The position numbers were made by a program, and so were the translations under genes. Positions 11,514-26,100 of a DNA stretch of 64,000 nt are shown piece after piece. This stretch comes from Euonymus europaeus. Its lineage: Eukaryota > Streptophyta > Magnoliopsida > Celastrales > Celastraceae. The notes under the pieces were generated by a model. It worked only from the letters and a program-made list of their open reading frames with translations. It ran no database searches and was not told the origin of the DNA. The number at the start of each line of letters is the position of its first letter. Within the stretch, counting starts at the first letter, position 1. The stretch lies in assembly GCA_963580455.1 (NCBI GenBank), contig OY756967.1, positions 5,974,501 through 6,038,500 of the forward strand. Reading direction: 5' to 3'.

Positions 11514-14500
11514 ATGATCACTGCGTCTGCTCTCTGCAACACTTCCTTCCTCGCGGCTAAACAACGCACTATACTCGTTCACCCTTGGCCAATCCGTATT
11601 CCTTCCTTCTCTTTACCTTCAGCATCTCCATATTTTGTTTCTCGGCTTCAACGGCGCTGTTTTCCTTCCCTTTCTCCTATCAACGCCTCTCTTAAGGTGC
11701 TCTAACGTTCTTTTTCTCAAATTTGCCTACCATGTGTTTGATGATATGTCTCTGTATTGCCTTTGACCGCCCTTTTTATTTTCCATAGGAGAATGTTGGC
11801 CGTGTGAGTAAGCAATTGAGTGATTTTACGAGCTTGAACTATTGGGTAGTGAGGGACTATTATCGTCTTGTGGATGCTGTTAATACGTTTGAGTTGCAGA
11901 TTCAGAGGCTCTCTGATGAGCAGGTTTGTTGGTTTTCCTCTCGATCGATTTCTCCTTGTTTATGCCGGGTTTTTTTTTCTTTCTCGAAGTAATTCGGGTA
12001 ATGGGTTGTGTTTTGTCTTGTTTTAGTTGACTTCTAAAACCTTGGAGTTCAAAGAGAGGTTGAGACAAAGGGAGACGCTAGCTGATGTTCAAGCTGGTCA
12101 GAGGCTATCACTTTCTATGTGTTTGCTCAATCCTACTAGTGACTTCATTTGTTTTGTAGTTTTATGCTTGAAAGTTAGCCTTTTTTCCTGCAATTGGCTT
12201 TGTAGAGGCATTTGCTGTTGTTCGTGAAGCCGCAAGAAGGAAGCTTGGAATGCGCCATTTTGATGTGCAGGTCTGTTTCCTCTCAGCTATGGCTACATAT
12301 GTCCACAACTACTAAAGTATGCTCGAGTGTCTGCACATGGATATGCATATGCTGGATATTACTGTCTGCATGCTAAGATGTGTATGATTAGTAGCACAAG
12401 ATATGCTTTTTAATACTATTTATACAATTGAAATTTGATATCTGACGAAGGCTTGGTTATAATTTATGATGCCAAATTGATTCTAGATCATTGGTGGAGC
12501 TGTGCTTCATGATGGGTCCATTGCTGAGATGAAAACAGGCGAGGGAAAAACGTTGGTTTCAACATTAGCTGCATATCTTAATGCACTAACCGGTGAGGGT
12601 GTTCATGGTATGTTTACTATCCTGAATCTTATGGGAATTTGCCATTGTTTGGTAGAATTGCTGGTTTTCTACAGGTTGCAAATAGTTGCTAACATTCTTG
12701 AGTGGATTTGAAGCATATATGTTTTTTTAAAGTTCTATGAATATATTTGAGAATTCACTAATGAAAGGAAAAAACTATGATCACAATAGTAACAAAGAAG
12801 TGATGAGTTACTTTCTTCCATATATGCTCCAATTGCTTCCAAAGAAGCTGTTTCTTATCAAGATAATGTTCTAGTTTTGTTGCCTTCTAACCAAACTTTA
12901 AAATCTTTTGGAAGGCCATATAACTTATATATAACTCTTATATTATGGTTGTAGCAAAAAACAGGATTATTTTCATCAATATATGTATATGCAACAGTGG
13001 GCTTAAATAAATATACATCTATGTGTCAGTTTTGCTGCTGAACAATGAAATAGAACTTGTTCAGAGAACCATAAGTTTCCTGTGATACAGTGGTTGGAGA
13101 ACTTTAAGTTTGTCTTGCCTGATACTTGTTTTGCTGTACCATTGCAGTCCTGTCCTTGACAAACTTTGTAATTGCTTTAATGCTGTGATAGAATAACTAT
13201 ATTGGTGGTTTCTTCTTTCCTGTGCTTAGCAATGATCCTATCGATTCTCCCTTGACAGTGGTCACAGTGAATGACTACTTGGCTCAACGTGATGCTGAGT
13301 GGATGGGTCGTGTTCATCGCTTCTTAGGTCTCTCTGTGGGCCTTATTCAGGTATGCATTCCTTTGAGAGCACGATATATTACAATTTGTGCTCCCAAAAT
13401 TCATTGCTTCAGATAAAAGCCTGAGGATCAGCCGGATTGAATGAGTGTTTACTGTTTACCACTCCTTATTAAACTTTATCTGCTGTTTATTGTATGCTTA
13501 GAGAGGGATGACAGCTGAAGAAAGGAGATCAAATTATAGATGTGATATAACATACACCAATAATTCGGTAAGTCGTTCAATAAGGCACATGTAACGGTGC
13601 CTTTTCTTTTCTTTTATTTATTATTTCTGTGAGCGTGGTGTTTCTGTCTCCATCCACTCATGTGTACGTAATTGACTAGATAAGATGTTGAAAGGCATTG
13701 GCTGGTTGGCTTCTGATAATTTTCTTTCGTCTTCTTTGTAATATTATTGTTTTGTCTGATATATCCAGGAGCTTGGTTTTGATTACCTGCGAGATAATCT
13801 TGCTAACAGTAGAGAACAACTTGTGATGAGATGGTACATTTTCAGCCACTTCTTCGAGTTACAAAATTATTCTTTCATTTGACTGCTGTTATTGGACTGC
13901 ACAAAAAACAGGCCGAGGCCATTTCATTTTGCTATAGTTGATGAGGTTGACTCGGTTCTCATTGATGAAGGAAGAAATCCTTTGTTAATAAGCGGTGAGG
14001 TAATTGAAGCCTGATCCTTATCCTTTCTTTTATCCTTAAAAAAAAGATCGAGATTGTGTAATATGTGGTGATGAAGAAGTATCAGTAAGAGGAAAAAATT
14101 AGAGTTTAAGAAAAACTTCTTAATGGACTTTCTTGTCTTTTTTATCTGAATTTTAGGCCAGTCAAGATGCTGCAAGATATCCAGTTGCAGCTAAAGTTGC
14201 TGAGCTTCTTATTCGAGGCATTGTGAGTGCAGCGTCTGTCTCTGTTTCATTTTAACTAACAATTGTGGTTTGTATACAATTCAATTTATATATTTAGACT
14301 AGTCATAAGTGATTCATCAATGAGTCAATTGTTGTAACAGCACTACAATGTGGAGCTGAAAGATAATTCAGTGGAGTTGACTGAGGAAGGAATAGCACTA
14401 GCTGAAATGGCTCTTGAAACAAATGATTTGTGGGATGAAAATGATCCTTGGGCAAGGTGAAAATTGGTTTTGGCATTCATTATCTCCCTTTATTTTCATT

Positions 14501-17500
14501 TTTATTGTTGGTAGTAAATGGAAGGCTGCCCTAAGTGCATTGTGCATTCTCTCTTTGTATTAATCTTTGGCATGGTGCTTTCTAGAGTAATTATTAACAT
14601 GTGTTCTTTTGAGTCAAATTTTTTGTCCATTTTCAATTACTTGTTTTTGACTGGTTTACTTTCATGAGTACTCAAGATGATTTGAATTCGCATGTCCTTC
14701 TAGCTGCCTCCTGTACTTGAACAATTATCTGGCGAGTATGCTTTCTCCAATTGTTAATTTGGGGATGCTGTTAAAATGTTGCAGATTTGTGATGAATGCT
14801 TTGAAAGCTAAAGAGTTTTATCGGCAAGATGTCCAATACATTGTTAGGAATGGCAAGGCTCTCATAATCAATGAGGTATTCAGGGTTTTGCATATTGTGT
14901 TTTTTGTAAGTGGGTGTTTTACTACTCGTGGTTGCAAGACAAAGAATTCTTTCATTATTAAGGACATATGTAAACTTTATGCAGTTAACTGGTAGGGTTG
15001 AAGACAAAAGGAGGTGGTCTGATGGAATTCACCAGGCTGTAGAGGCTAAAGAAGGCCTGAAAATTCAGGTATCTCTTGACGTTTGATTGTGGTAATCTTA
15101 AGTTTGTTATGAACAATATATTGAATTTAAACAATAACTATCTGATTAAAGCTGTGGTTCTGAACACTATCAGGCTGATTCCGTTGTTGTAGCACAAATC
15201 ACATACCAATCACTCTTTAAACTCTACCCAAAGCTGTCAGGAATGACTGGAACTGCAAAAACAGAAGTAAGAACAATCAGATGACCTGACATTGTGATCG
15301 AGTATTTTTATTGTTTCACAAGTTATTTTGTAGTATTATTGATCGTGAATATAGTCCTGATGCGAAATTTCCAATTATGTGATGTCAGGAAAAGGAGTTC
15401 TTGAAAATGTTTCAAATGCCAGTGATTGAAGTGCCCACAAATCTGCCAAATATTCGTAAAGATTTGCCAACGCAAGCTTTTGCTGTATGAAATTCAATAT
15501 TTCGAGTTTATTTTTATTTCATCATTCTGAATTTTTATATATTAAAAGGTTTAACTTTAGTTATTCCGCCTCTCTCTCTCTCTTACATAAATCAAATTTT
15601 TTATGCACTCTATTAGACTGCTCAAGGGAAATGGGAATATGTTGGTCAAGAAGTCGAGTACATGTTTAGACAGGGCCGTCCTGTTTTAGTCGGGAGCACC
15701 AGGTCAGCATTTTGGTTTCTTGTCATTGCAATGCAACTAAATTTGACACTAGGTAATAGGCATAATTCACTTTATTTGTTCTGCCGTCATAATGTTGAGT
15801 ACTGCTAAGTTTGTTCGAATGTTAATTATCCATGGATAACTTGTGGTATTGGTATGAAGATCATTATGATCACTCAGAACCTGCTTTTCGAGCATTGTAT
15901 ACTATGTAATAAAAAGAGACCTAGACTTGAAAAGTAAATGAGATGATAAGATAGAATGGCATAGGTGGTGCATTATAGCTATAGAAACCTATTGATTAAA
16001 GCTACTCTATTATGGTTGGCACTTATGTGTACTTAAACTTCCTGACGCCTAAACTGTTGCACTTTTATTCCCAGATCCAATACAATTTACGGTTTAAGGC
16101 ATGATCAGGATGGCTTACGAAGAGATAATTTGTTATACAACAATTTGCTTTTGGACTACCCACTTCAGTACTTGCTATCATATTGTAGACTTGTAGTTGC
16201 TTCTTCATTTGTCACACCCCCTTCAACACATCAGCTTCAATACATCAGTCAATTTTGGACGAGCTTGCACCTTACAGTAAAGAAGTTGATCTCATAATAT
16301 ATGCGTGGATGAGATCTATAGCCAACTAGAGCCTGCAAAAGAACATCTGAAAATAAGAAGAAGAAAAAAAGAGGTTGTTGAAGGAACTGACAGCTTATGT
16401 AAGAAACCATTAGAGTTGCATTATATGGGTAAGACGCTTAATATCATCCCTGACTTTGTGAGTCTTCAACTTAATGGCAACTATGCTGGGATAAACTTCG
16501 ATGGTTATATCACATCAATTTAGAAAATTGTGATTACGTGATGCTTCGTTGTAGAGATCGTAGGAGGTTATTTTCCATTATTTGAAGTCCAGTTTGTTTA
16601 GTTGAAGAATACAAGGTTAATGCATGGCACGCTCTGATTCATGATGAGGTGAACAATTATTAAATGGAGAGTTGGGTTTCAATTCAGGTTGCAACGTAGT
16701 TTGGGCTTTGTAAGAGAGAGTCTTGCAGGTTTGATTGAAATCAAGGCCTAGGCTGGAGTTGAATCATAAAGGGACTAGAAGACAGCCATCCCCTGTTACT
16801 AATCCAATGAGGTATCATTACTTTGAGCACCTTAACTAATGAAAACAAGACAAATATGTTACCGACATGGAATCATAAATCCATCACACTTTTTAGAGTT
16901 GACGGTTCAGTTGGAAGTCAAAGGCAACTTCCTCCATCAGCAATTAGTATTTTTGCTTTATTACAACAATGAATGAAAAGATGGATATTGATGTGGGTAG
17001 CCAATCTTCTTTCTTTATGTTTGTTGCTGCTAAGACATAGAAAAGTTATCACCGTCGTCATCTCCCAAGCTATTAACATTATAATTTTAACATCAGCAAA
17101 TGCAGTGTCTTAAGTACCATCTTCTTATGGTGCTTCAACTTCTTGTTCGATATCAAGTATCAACATGTAAGTTGTTCTACCTTGGACATGGTTGACCCTG
17201 TGATCTCTCCACAATTTAAGCACATTATTTTCCCTCCTGCCTTTCTAGTCATGATAAAGATACTTTTATAATTAGCCACAAAAAATAATTTGCTTGGTTG
17301 CTAATATGATTGAAAGGGATCCACTTGGGTGCTTTGATCAGGATCCACTCGAGTCCCTTCTTTCCCAATAATTGGGTTCTTATTCTTCTATGTCAGTGCT
17401 TCTTGGAAATAGCTTATGCAAACTATACATTGACTTCCGGAATCCTCTACAGCTTGACTTGGTCTTTACTTCAGATAACTGTTGTGTACAGTTTTTTATC

Positions 17501-20118
17501 TAAGACCATTGTTGGCCTAAATAAGCAACTCTGTGGTCGTCTGGTCAATTCCACAATGTCTCTTTGAATACTTCTCTTGGCGATGAAAACTTCATTGCTT
17601 ACCATACTTTGGCTGTCCGAGAAAGATTGTTGGGTGGTTTTGCAGTACAAGGGATGATATGCCTTGTTTTCATAGTTATGGATCCTTATATTAAAAACCA
17701 TATGCTTATACTTTCTTTAAAAGGAATATCTACACTATTCAAAGGTGGTGACCTGTTGATATGATTTTTTTCTATATCCTGGGCTTCCATTTTTCTGGGA
17801 AAACTATCATGTTCTATTGGATTTCATCTCCTGAATGCTTTTGTTGTCACTCCGCTCTTAATGCAGTGTTGAGAATTCTGAGTATCTGTCAGATCTACTG
17901 AATCAGCATGGAATCCCACACAATGTCTTGAATGCTCGACCGAAGGTGTGGTAACAGTTATGACGTAAACACCTTAACTGGTTTTTAATAGGTTGCTATG
18001 TCTTATTTATGGAAATGTTTCATTGTTATCATTTTTACCATTATGTTTGCAAAATTTTAAATCAGTATGCTGCAAGAGAAGCTGAAGTTGTTGCCCAGGC
18101 AGGTCGAAAATATGCCATTACAATTTCCACAAATATGGCAGGCAGAGGGACTGATATAATTCTTGGAGGAAATCCACAAGTAGGTTCACTATTAGATAAT
18201 TCCATATTCCTATGAATATGTCTAGAACAATATTTGGCTACTTTGTGAAATTCATTGATGCTATATTTTTATCTTTAGCTTTATATCTTCAATTAAGAAA
18301 ATTCATTTTGGAGTACATCTTGTATGGTTTCCAAGTGACTCTTTTTACCTTCACTTGGTATGATATGTCAGATGCTGGCAAAACAAATTATGGAGGATAG
18401 TTTGCTTTCATTTTTGACACGCGAAGCTCCTAATGTTGAAGCTGACAGCTCGATCATTTCACAGAAGGTAATTGGTTGTTGAGACTTCATACTGGTTACA
18501 AGAAAAACATTTATATTAATCAACGACTGAAAATGTAGGTTTTGTCAAAGTTAAAGATTGGATCAACGTCATTGGCTTTGCTAGCTAAGACAGCTCTTAT
18601 GGGTTTGTCTCTCTACTATTGCACTTTTCCTTTGGCTCATTTTAGATACCTATGTCTGTGTAATGTATTAATCATATATATATATAACAAATTAACTTAC
18701 ATTCTCTTCTATTTAGCCAAATATGTTGGTAAAAGTGAGGGTAAGACTTGGACCTATGGGGAGGCAAAGTCTATGATTTCGGAGTCCGTGGAAATGAGTC
18801 AATCAGTGGATTTGAAAAAGCTGGAGAAGCTTGCTGAAGAAGAGGCTGAAATGTACCCTCTTGGTCCTGCTATAGCACTTGCTTATTTGTCAGTCCTGAA
18901 GGATTGTGAAGTACACTGCATCAATGAAGGATCTGAAGTGAAAAGGCTTGGGGGGCTTCACGTGATTGGGACATCTTTGCATGAGTCGCGCAGAATCGAT
19001 AATCAGGTAACTTGATCAGAATTTCCCTATGAGTGGGAATAACATTTGTATCAGTTATGCATCAACCATCTATTGTATTTAGATACTGCTGTGTACTTAT
19101 GAGTCAACATATTTTGTTTCTGGCAACCTAAAATGAGACTTTCGTTTAAAAATTACCTGCCACAAATTTCAAAGTTAGTGGATTCCCTTTTTTGTCAGTC
19201 TTCTTTTTCATACATCAGATACATAGTCAGTGGGTGGCTAATAATATTTTAGACTTTCATTTTTCAGAATATGAATATTTTGTTTTTCTGGGCTGGTTAA
19301 TAGTACATCTGCTATAATGCGGGCATCTGATTTCTAGTTTATGCCACCTACCACTGTTTGGTGAGTTTACAAACTCTTTTGTGCCTCGACTATAATCCTG
19401 TGTCATAACTGAAAGCCTTCCATAGTTCAAAAGGCTCCTAGCCATAATTGCATACATCAGAGATCATGCTAAATCTTGATGTTTTTAAGATCTCAAATAT
19501 CATATGATTGATGACACCTTTTTTTTGTTTATAAGTTTCAATCTATATACTATCTCAGCTTGATATAATTGTCTTTCTGTGTAGCTTCGTGGCAGAGCAG
19601 GACGGCAAGGGGATCCTGGATCTACGCGGTTTATGGTTAGGTAGTATACAGTTCAATGCTTATTTAAATTGTGAGGTCAAACGATGTCTCTCTGAATTAT
19701 AACCTTCAAATTTTGTTTGTAATGTAATTGGCATTTAGGCCTGTCTGTTTGCTATTACTATCAAATCCCATTTCAATTTTTTCAGATGGATCACATTAAG
19801 TTATTTATTTTGCTGCAAAATCTTTTGGTCAATCTGAGCATTTTCTGATTTGATTCCAAAACATTTTAACTTCTAAAAAAATAGATAAATTTTGGTAAAA
19901 GGTGTGGGATGAATGAAATCTTTGAGCATTTTCTCCTTCTGCCACTAAGTCTGCTATCTTTTCCTTACAGACTTGATTTCTGTTGAAAATATTATGTCCC
20001 ATCTATTCTTTCGATGGGGTGGAATAATTTTGGCTTCCCTTTAGGGAAATTATCCTCTTTGCAATCTGCTTTTAAATAGGTTACAATTTTTTTTATCCCG
20101 TTAGGTCAATCTGCTATG

Positions 20119-20154
<36 letters not shown>

Positions 20155-23100
20155 TTCTCCCAGTGTATTGACAAAAACCATTACTCAATTTGAGGATGGT
20201 TATATAAGTGAAGAAAGTGATGATAGTTATGTGAGGAAAAACACTGCCTGAGCAATTGATCTAATGGGTTGGAATAGCCTAGATTGGGATTTGGGGTCTC
20301 TTTGGTTTTTCCCCCCTAGAGTTTCTTCGACATGTCTTCTTGTACTGACACTGATTGACCACATCACCCTGTTGATCTCTGGATAAGTAACTGCGATTTT
20401 ATTGAGACTAATAACTAGATGAATAAGCCACAATCAAAGGTTGAGTTAAATTCATATGCATTGCAATGTGTAACTAGAAAATTAAACAGGATTAACAGTC
20501 GACTCTCGAGGATGTCCTTGCGTCAGAACATCCTCTCATATCATGGAAAAATGTAAACGAAGATTAAGTAGGTCCAAGTGAATCTAATCTTGCCTTTTGT
20601 AGTTCCAGTTTAGTCAAATGCCCAACTTTAGGTGATAACTGATAATTCATCATATTGCAGTAACACAAGGATTGCTTTTAGACAGATCAATATAATTAAT
20701 TAAAATTAGAGGATTGGAACTCTAGCTTAGAATTTAAAATTGTGGCTAGTAGCTGTGTTATTCTATTCATATATGGCTGCTAATAAAGTGAGATAGTAAA
20801 AAGGCTGAAACTGAGTCATATAATGAAAATGTTCGCGTTCGCGCCATTCTCATTTTATTGGCTACACTTATGGAAACATCAGCATTATTGCGACTGGAAG
20901 TTTTTCGTCTTAATATTTTTCTTGATTTTATGTTTTGCTGAAGAGCAAGAGATACTATAATGTTGCCAAATAATGTTAATTGCGAAATCAGAATATATGT
21001 TTAGGGAATTAGACTTCTTGAATATTAATCTTTGTGATAGATATTTTCAGGTGTTGTATATTGAGGAGTCTTGGATACTTAGACTATTTATTGTGTAACA
21101 GCTTGCAGGATGAAATGTTTCAGAAGTTCAATTTTGATACAGAATGGGCCGTGAAACTTATCTCAAAAATTACAAATGATGAGGATATACCAATTGAAGG
21201 TGGGGCAATTGTAAAACAGGTGATGGTTTCGCCTATGTCTGTGATAACATTTGAAATTGGTTGTTCTTGAGCCCTTTCCTGGTTTTTTTCAGTTTTATTA
21301 CCATTAATTAAATACTAACTTGACTTGCCATATGTTTTTCATGTATTTGTAGCTTCTAGCCCTTCAAATCAATGCAGAGAAGTACTTCTTTGGCATAAGA
21401 AAGAGCCTGGTTGAGTTTGACGAAGTATTGGAGGTCAGCATTTGAGAGTCATTATTTACAGTACTTGCCATAGTTGTTGACATATTTTCAACCCATGGTC
21501 TTGTGACCACTTATTAATTAATCTGGTTTGCATTTTTTTATTCATATTGTTAGAATATGTATAAATGACGTGAAATGCCTCAACCCAACAAGTTAACTTA
21601 TTCGGTTGAATGGAAAATTAACTAATCTCAACATGATATTAGAGCGGTAGGTCTTGGATTCGAGTCTTATCTTCCATAATTTAAAACCCCCATTTGTTGT
21701 TGCCTAAAGTGTGGGGCTTTTGTGTGTTTGTTTGCCCAGGTGAGGGCCTTGTGTGAGATTAGCCCTAGTTTTGTGCCTCATTTGTTGTGCACGTGTTGGG
21801 CCGTCGGATTACCCTGTCCACATATGAGGGAGAGTATTAGAATATGTATAAATGATGTAAATGCCTCGACTTAACAAGTTAACTTATTGGGTTAAATGAC
21901 AAAGTAACTAATGTTCACACATTATATTTGTAAGGCATGATCTCTCTCATATGATATATTATCTCAGTAAATTATTTTATTGCTGTAAAATTGTTGCCAT
22001 CAAACTTAGCTAGTTATACATCAGTAATAATGTTTTTACTCAAATGTAAATATTTAACAAACAATTGAAATGAAATTATTGAACATAAGATTGTATCTTG
22101 TATGTATAAATTTATTGTATTACAAGTCATATCATTCACTCCTTAAAACATTTGATATCTTTGTTTCAGGTACAAAGGAAGCATGTCTATGACCTTCGGC
22201 AATTGATTTTAACGGGGGATGATGAAAGTTGTTCCCAACACCTATTCCAGTAAGTATTTTTTTCGTGTTTAGATACTTCCATTCGATGCCTAGGTGTCAA
22301 AAGTCAAAACCATAGTTAACAAGAACCGTGGTACCCCCAACCACCCGCCATATTCCGAACTGGGACGCACATCCCGCAATGGGGTACACTAGCGACCTGG
22401 GACGCTCGGGAACGCAACCTGAGAAACCAAAATTGGTGTCACAAAATTCTTTCAAACCAATCAAAATCAAATCATACTCACGGATGTGTAACAATAAGAA
22501 AATGAGTGAGTTTTGGTTGCCAATTTTATCTTGAGACTTTTGAACTCCGGTAAGACCCTTGATCTCAGGCAATCAGAGAGGCAGAGACCCAAGACAAACA
22601 CGAAGAGGCAGGAAACCCTCTAACAATAGAGATAACTATGTATTTGAGCCTAGTAGCTGATTGGTTGTGGTAGAGGTTGTCGTCTTCTTTACATCTGTGA
22701 ATTGTCGTCTTCATGATGTCTCGAAGCTTCAAGATATTTTCTTGTCTACTCCACCCATCAGTGCCCTACCAAAGGATATTCTTCTACTAGTCATATCGGG
22801 CATGGACATTGTTTTGGGCTTATGTCTTCGTATGTTGGGCTCAGTCAATTAGTATTTCCATCAACTATGATCGCTCAAGTTTATACCATGCGTTTCATTT
22901 AATCAATCTTATGGAAGCCAACGGGGCAGGTTTGGGGTTGGGACCTCTTTACCCTTCTCCGTATCGGTTAGATAAATTATTAATCGTCCCCGTTACGATA
23001 CCCATTAGGTATTTTAATTTTTACCTCGTCTATTTACCCGCCCCGCCAAGTGCAATTGTGAAAATTATGGTGAATTATATATGGAACCATTCATGGTGAA

Positions 23101-26100
23101 TGCATGGGTTCGACAATGATGAATAATGCCCCCAAAAAATAAAAAAAATTCAATGCATTTACTAGAAAAATTAATATACAAAAAAAAATTCGAGTCTTTT
23201 TTTATAACTAAAACATACATATATATATATATATATATGCAATTCACCTCTTTGCCGTTGATTAATCCAACGGCAATGAGGTGACCTGGTTTTTTAATAT
23301 TTTTATTTTCTTTTAATCTCATTTTGTTTAGATTGAGATGGAAGGAGTTTAGGAGAGAGAGCGTAGAAGTTGAGGAGAGAGAATGAGTAACACAGATTTT
23401 TACTTATTAAATTAAGTATTACAATATTATATAAAGTATTAAAACTTTGACAAGCAATGAAAGGTATCCCATATTGAAAATTTCATTTGGGATACTGTGC
23501 TAGAGTGGGACTGTATATATATTTATATATATAAGTAATAACATATATATTATGAAGGGCAAATTAGATAGAACATTGTGATGTTCAATCGTAGAAAGAC
23601 GCCCAGTCCATTTGAAAACCTAGAAATAAGGACAAAATTATTAAACTACTGAAACTACCACTCCAATATATTATACACGAATTTCGGGTATTCGTTTTTG
23701 ACAACCATATCTTCCCTTCCCCAAATCCGATCGAAGTGAGACAACTGCTGTTGGAATCATTTCGCCGGGAGAAGTCCAACGCCACTAGTCTCACCTCGAT
23801 CTGATGTCGAAAATGACCAGATCGGATGCATTCCAGAGTCCAAAACACGTTTTGCCTCGATTCGGCATTCGGCCATTCTTGACATCGAATCGAGGTGAGA
23901 TCGGTGGCGTTGGATTTGTATCGGCTAGACAATTGCAATGCCAACAACTTCACCTCAATCCAACATGAGAAACAACGGCAACAACAAAAAGAAGCTTTCG
24001 AGCATCGCTGACGCTTTGCGATGGCTTTCCGGCGGCGGTGGATCTTCGTTTTGGCTGTCGCAGGTCAAGCTTTACTCTTCTTGCAGTCTCATTTCTTTTG
24101 AGAGTAGTGAAAATCATTTTGGTGGTCAAACAAAAAAGTTAGGCTAAAAACATGAAATCATAGTTTTAAAACTCTTTTTCTCCATAGAACCTATAGTTCT
24201 CTGTAGAATCTTTATTTATCTTTAGATCTCTTTTTCTATGTACGATAAGTTTGGATTCATTACTAAAACTTTATGTCCCAAGTGATCAACTCCAGGTTCC
24301 AACAGGAAAAGTAAGGGAAAAAATATGAAATCACAGTTTTCGTTCTACTGCTAGTGCATTATTTGTTTTCTCTTTATAACCTTTATTTCTCTATATAATT
24401 CATTTTTCTCTGTAAAATTTGTTTTTTTGTTCGACATACCCAAAACTCATATTCACTACTAAAACCTTAAGTCTCAAGTGATGAACCTCAAGGCTCGGAT
24501 TCGCTATACCGTAACAAACTCAAGGAATATATTTGCTACTAAAATCCTAAATGTCATAAGTGTCAAACCCTAGGATCATCATAAGCTGTATAGTGCTATT
24601 TTTCTATGTAGAAAACACTTTCTTTCTATAGAACTTCTGAAAAAGTTTTTTGACCGGGTAATCACTTTATGGTGGTTGATTGAGGCAAGGCTAGTGACAT
24701 TGGAATTTCCCAACCAATACAAATCCAACGCTAGCGGTCTCAACTTGATCAGTCACCAGAAACGATTAGATTGAGGCAAAAACATATTTCGGTTGTTGCT
24801 AGTTGTTTTGCCTTAATCCGGCATTTTTTATGTCGGATCTTGGCAAAGCCAGTGGTGTTGGATTCATCTCGACCTGGCGATTCCAATGTCACTGGTCTCA
24901 CCTTGATCCGTTGCAAGAAACAGTCGGATCAAGGCAAAATGCATTTCGGACGTTTTGCCTCAATTCGACAATTTTTTACATTGGATCTTGGCAATGCCAG
25001 TGACATTGGATTAGTCTTAGCCTCACGATTCCAACGTTACCGGCCTCACCTTGATCCAATGTCGAAAGCATCCGCAACGAGAAAAAGAAGTTTTCAGTCA
25101 TATTTGATTGAAATAACAATGACAAATCTGTAATTTCTAGTTTTGTCATTAATTCGATAAATTTAAAAATCAATTAGACCTTAACTATTAAAAAAGGTCC
25201 AATTGTCCTTTTGCTCTCAAAAGTTAGTAAACCCTATTATAAATTTTAGATATATATATATGAGTAATAACATATACTATAAATAATATACATATATGTA
25301 TATAACTAATAACATATATGGGTATGTGGCGGATTGGATTTCGGCGAACACGTCTCCGTACCCGTCCTGTTATTTCTTCATGAAAATACTCATACCCATT
25401 ACCTGACCTGTATGCTTCGAGACAGGTTGTGCGGGTACCCTCATAGTATGGGTAATTTTGACTTCCCTATTATTCAGTCTTACTCTTATATTTTGACTTC
25501 CCTATTATTCAGTAATTATGATAATTAATAAGAAGGATAATGTACATATATATTTAATGGCAACTCGAATAACTTTTCAAAATGTACCACGTTCCCTACT
25601 GGCATACCGATTAAGTCCACCCTCACCGTACCAAAAATTAATCAAGCTGTGTAACCCGGAGCATACCCATACCACAACCCGGAGCATACCCATTTCGTGA
25701 CAACTATGATCAACTTTTATCATCATGAGGATGCATATTTCTATTCTCTATTCACAATGCACTCATGATGCATACTTGATCTGTTGTGATATGTTTCACT
25801 TTTTCTTCCTTCTAATTAATTGAAAATATTGGTGTAGAGGTTTCATTGTCATGCTGACCTAGTATGGTTAAATGTACTCCAGATCTCTCCGTGAGGTAAT
25901 GCTCCATTCCTAGGAAATTAGGAATTGTTAGAAAAATTCGGAATGGTAAAACTCACGCCAGATCTCTCCATGAGTTTCTTACTTAACGTAATCACTTGTT
26001 ATTCCTTGAGAAAAATTTGAAAAACAAAGCATAACTTTTGATAGAAGTCTCCAGCATGGCAAAGTTGGAGAAGTTAGGATGGTCACTGGTGATCCCAGGC

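Noticed and set aside
16305..16523. 72-codon frame in SECA2 intron 16
   Set aside because: No family recognised; SECA2 joins exon 16 to exon 17 in frame without it.
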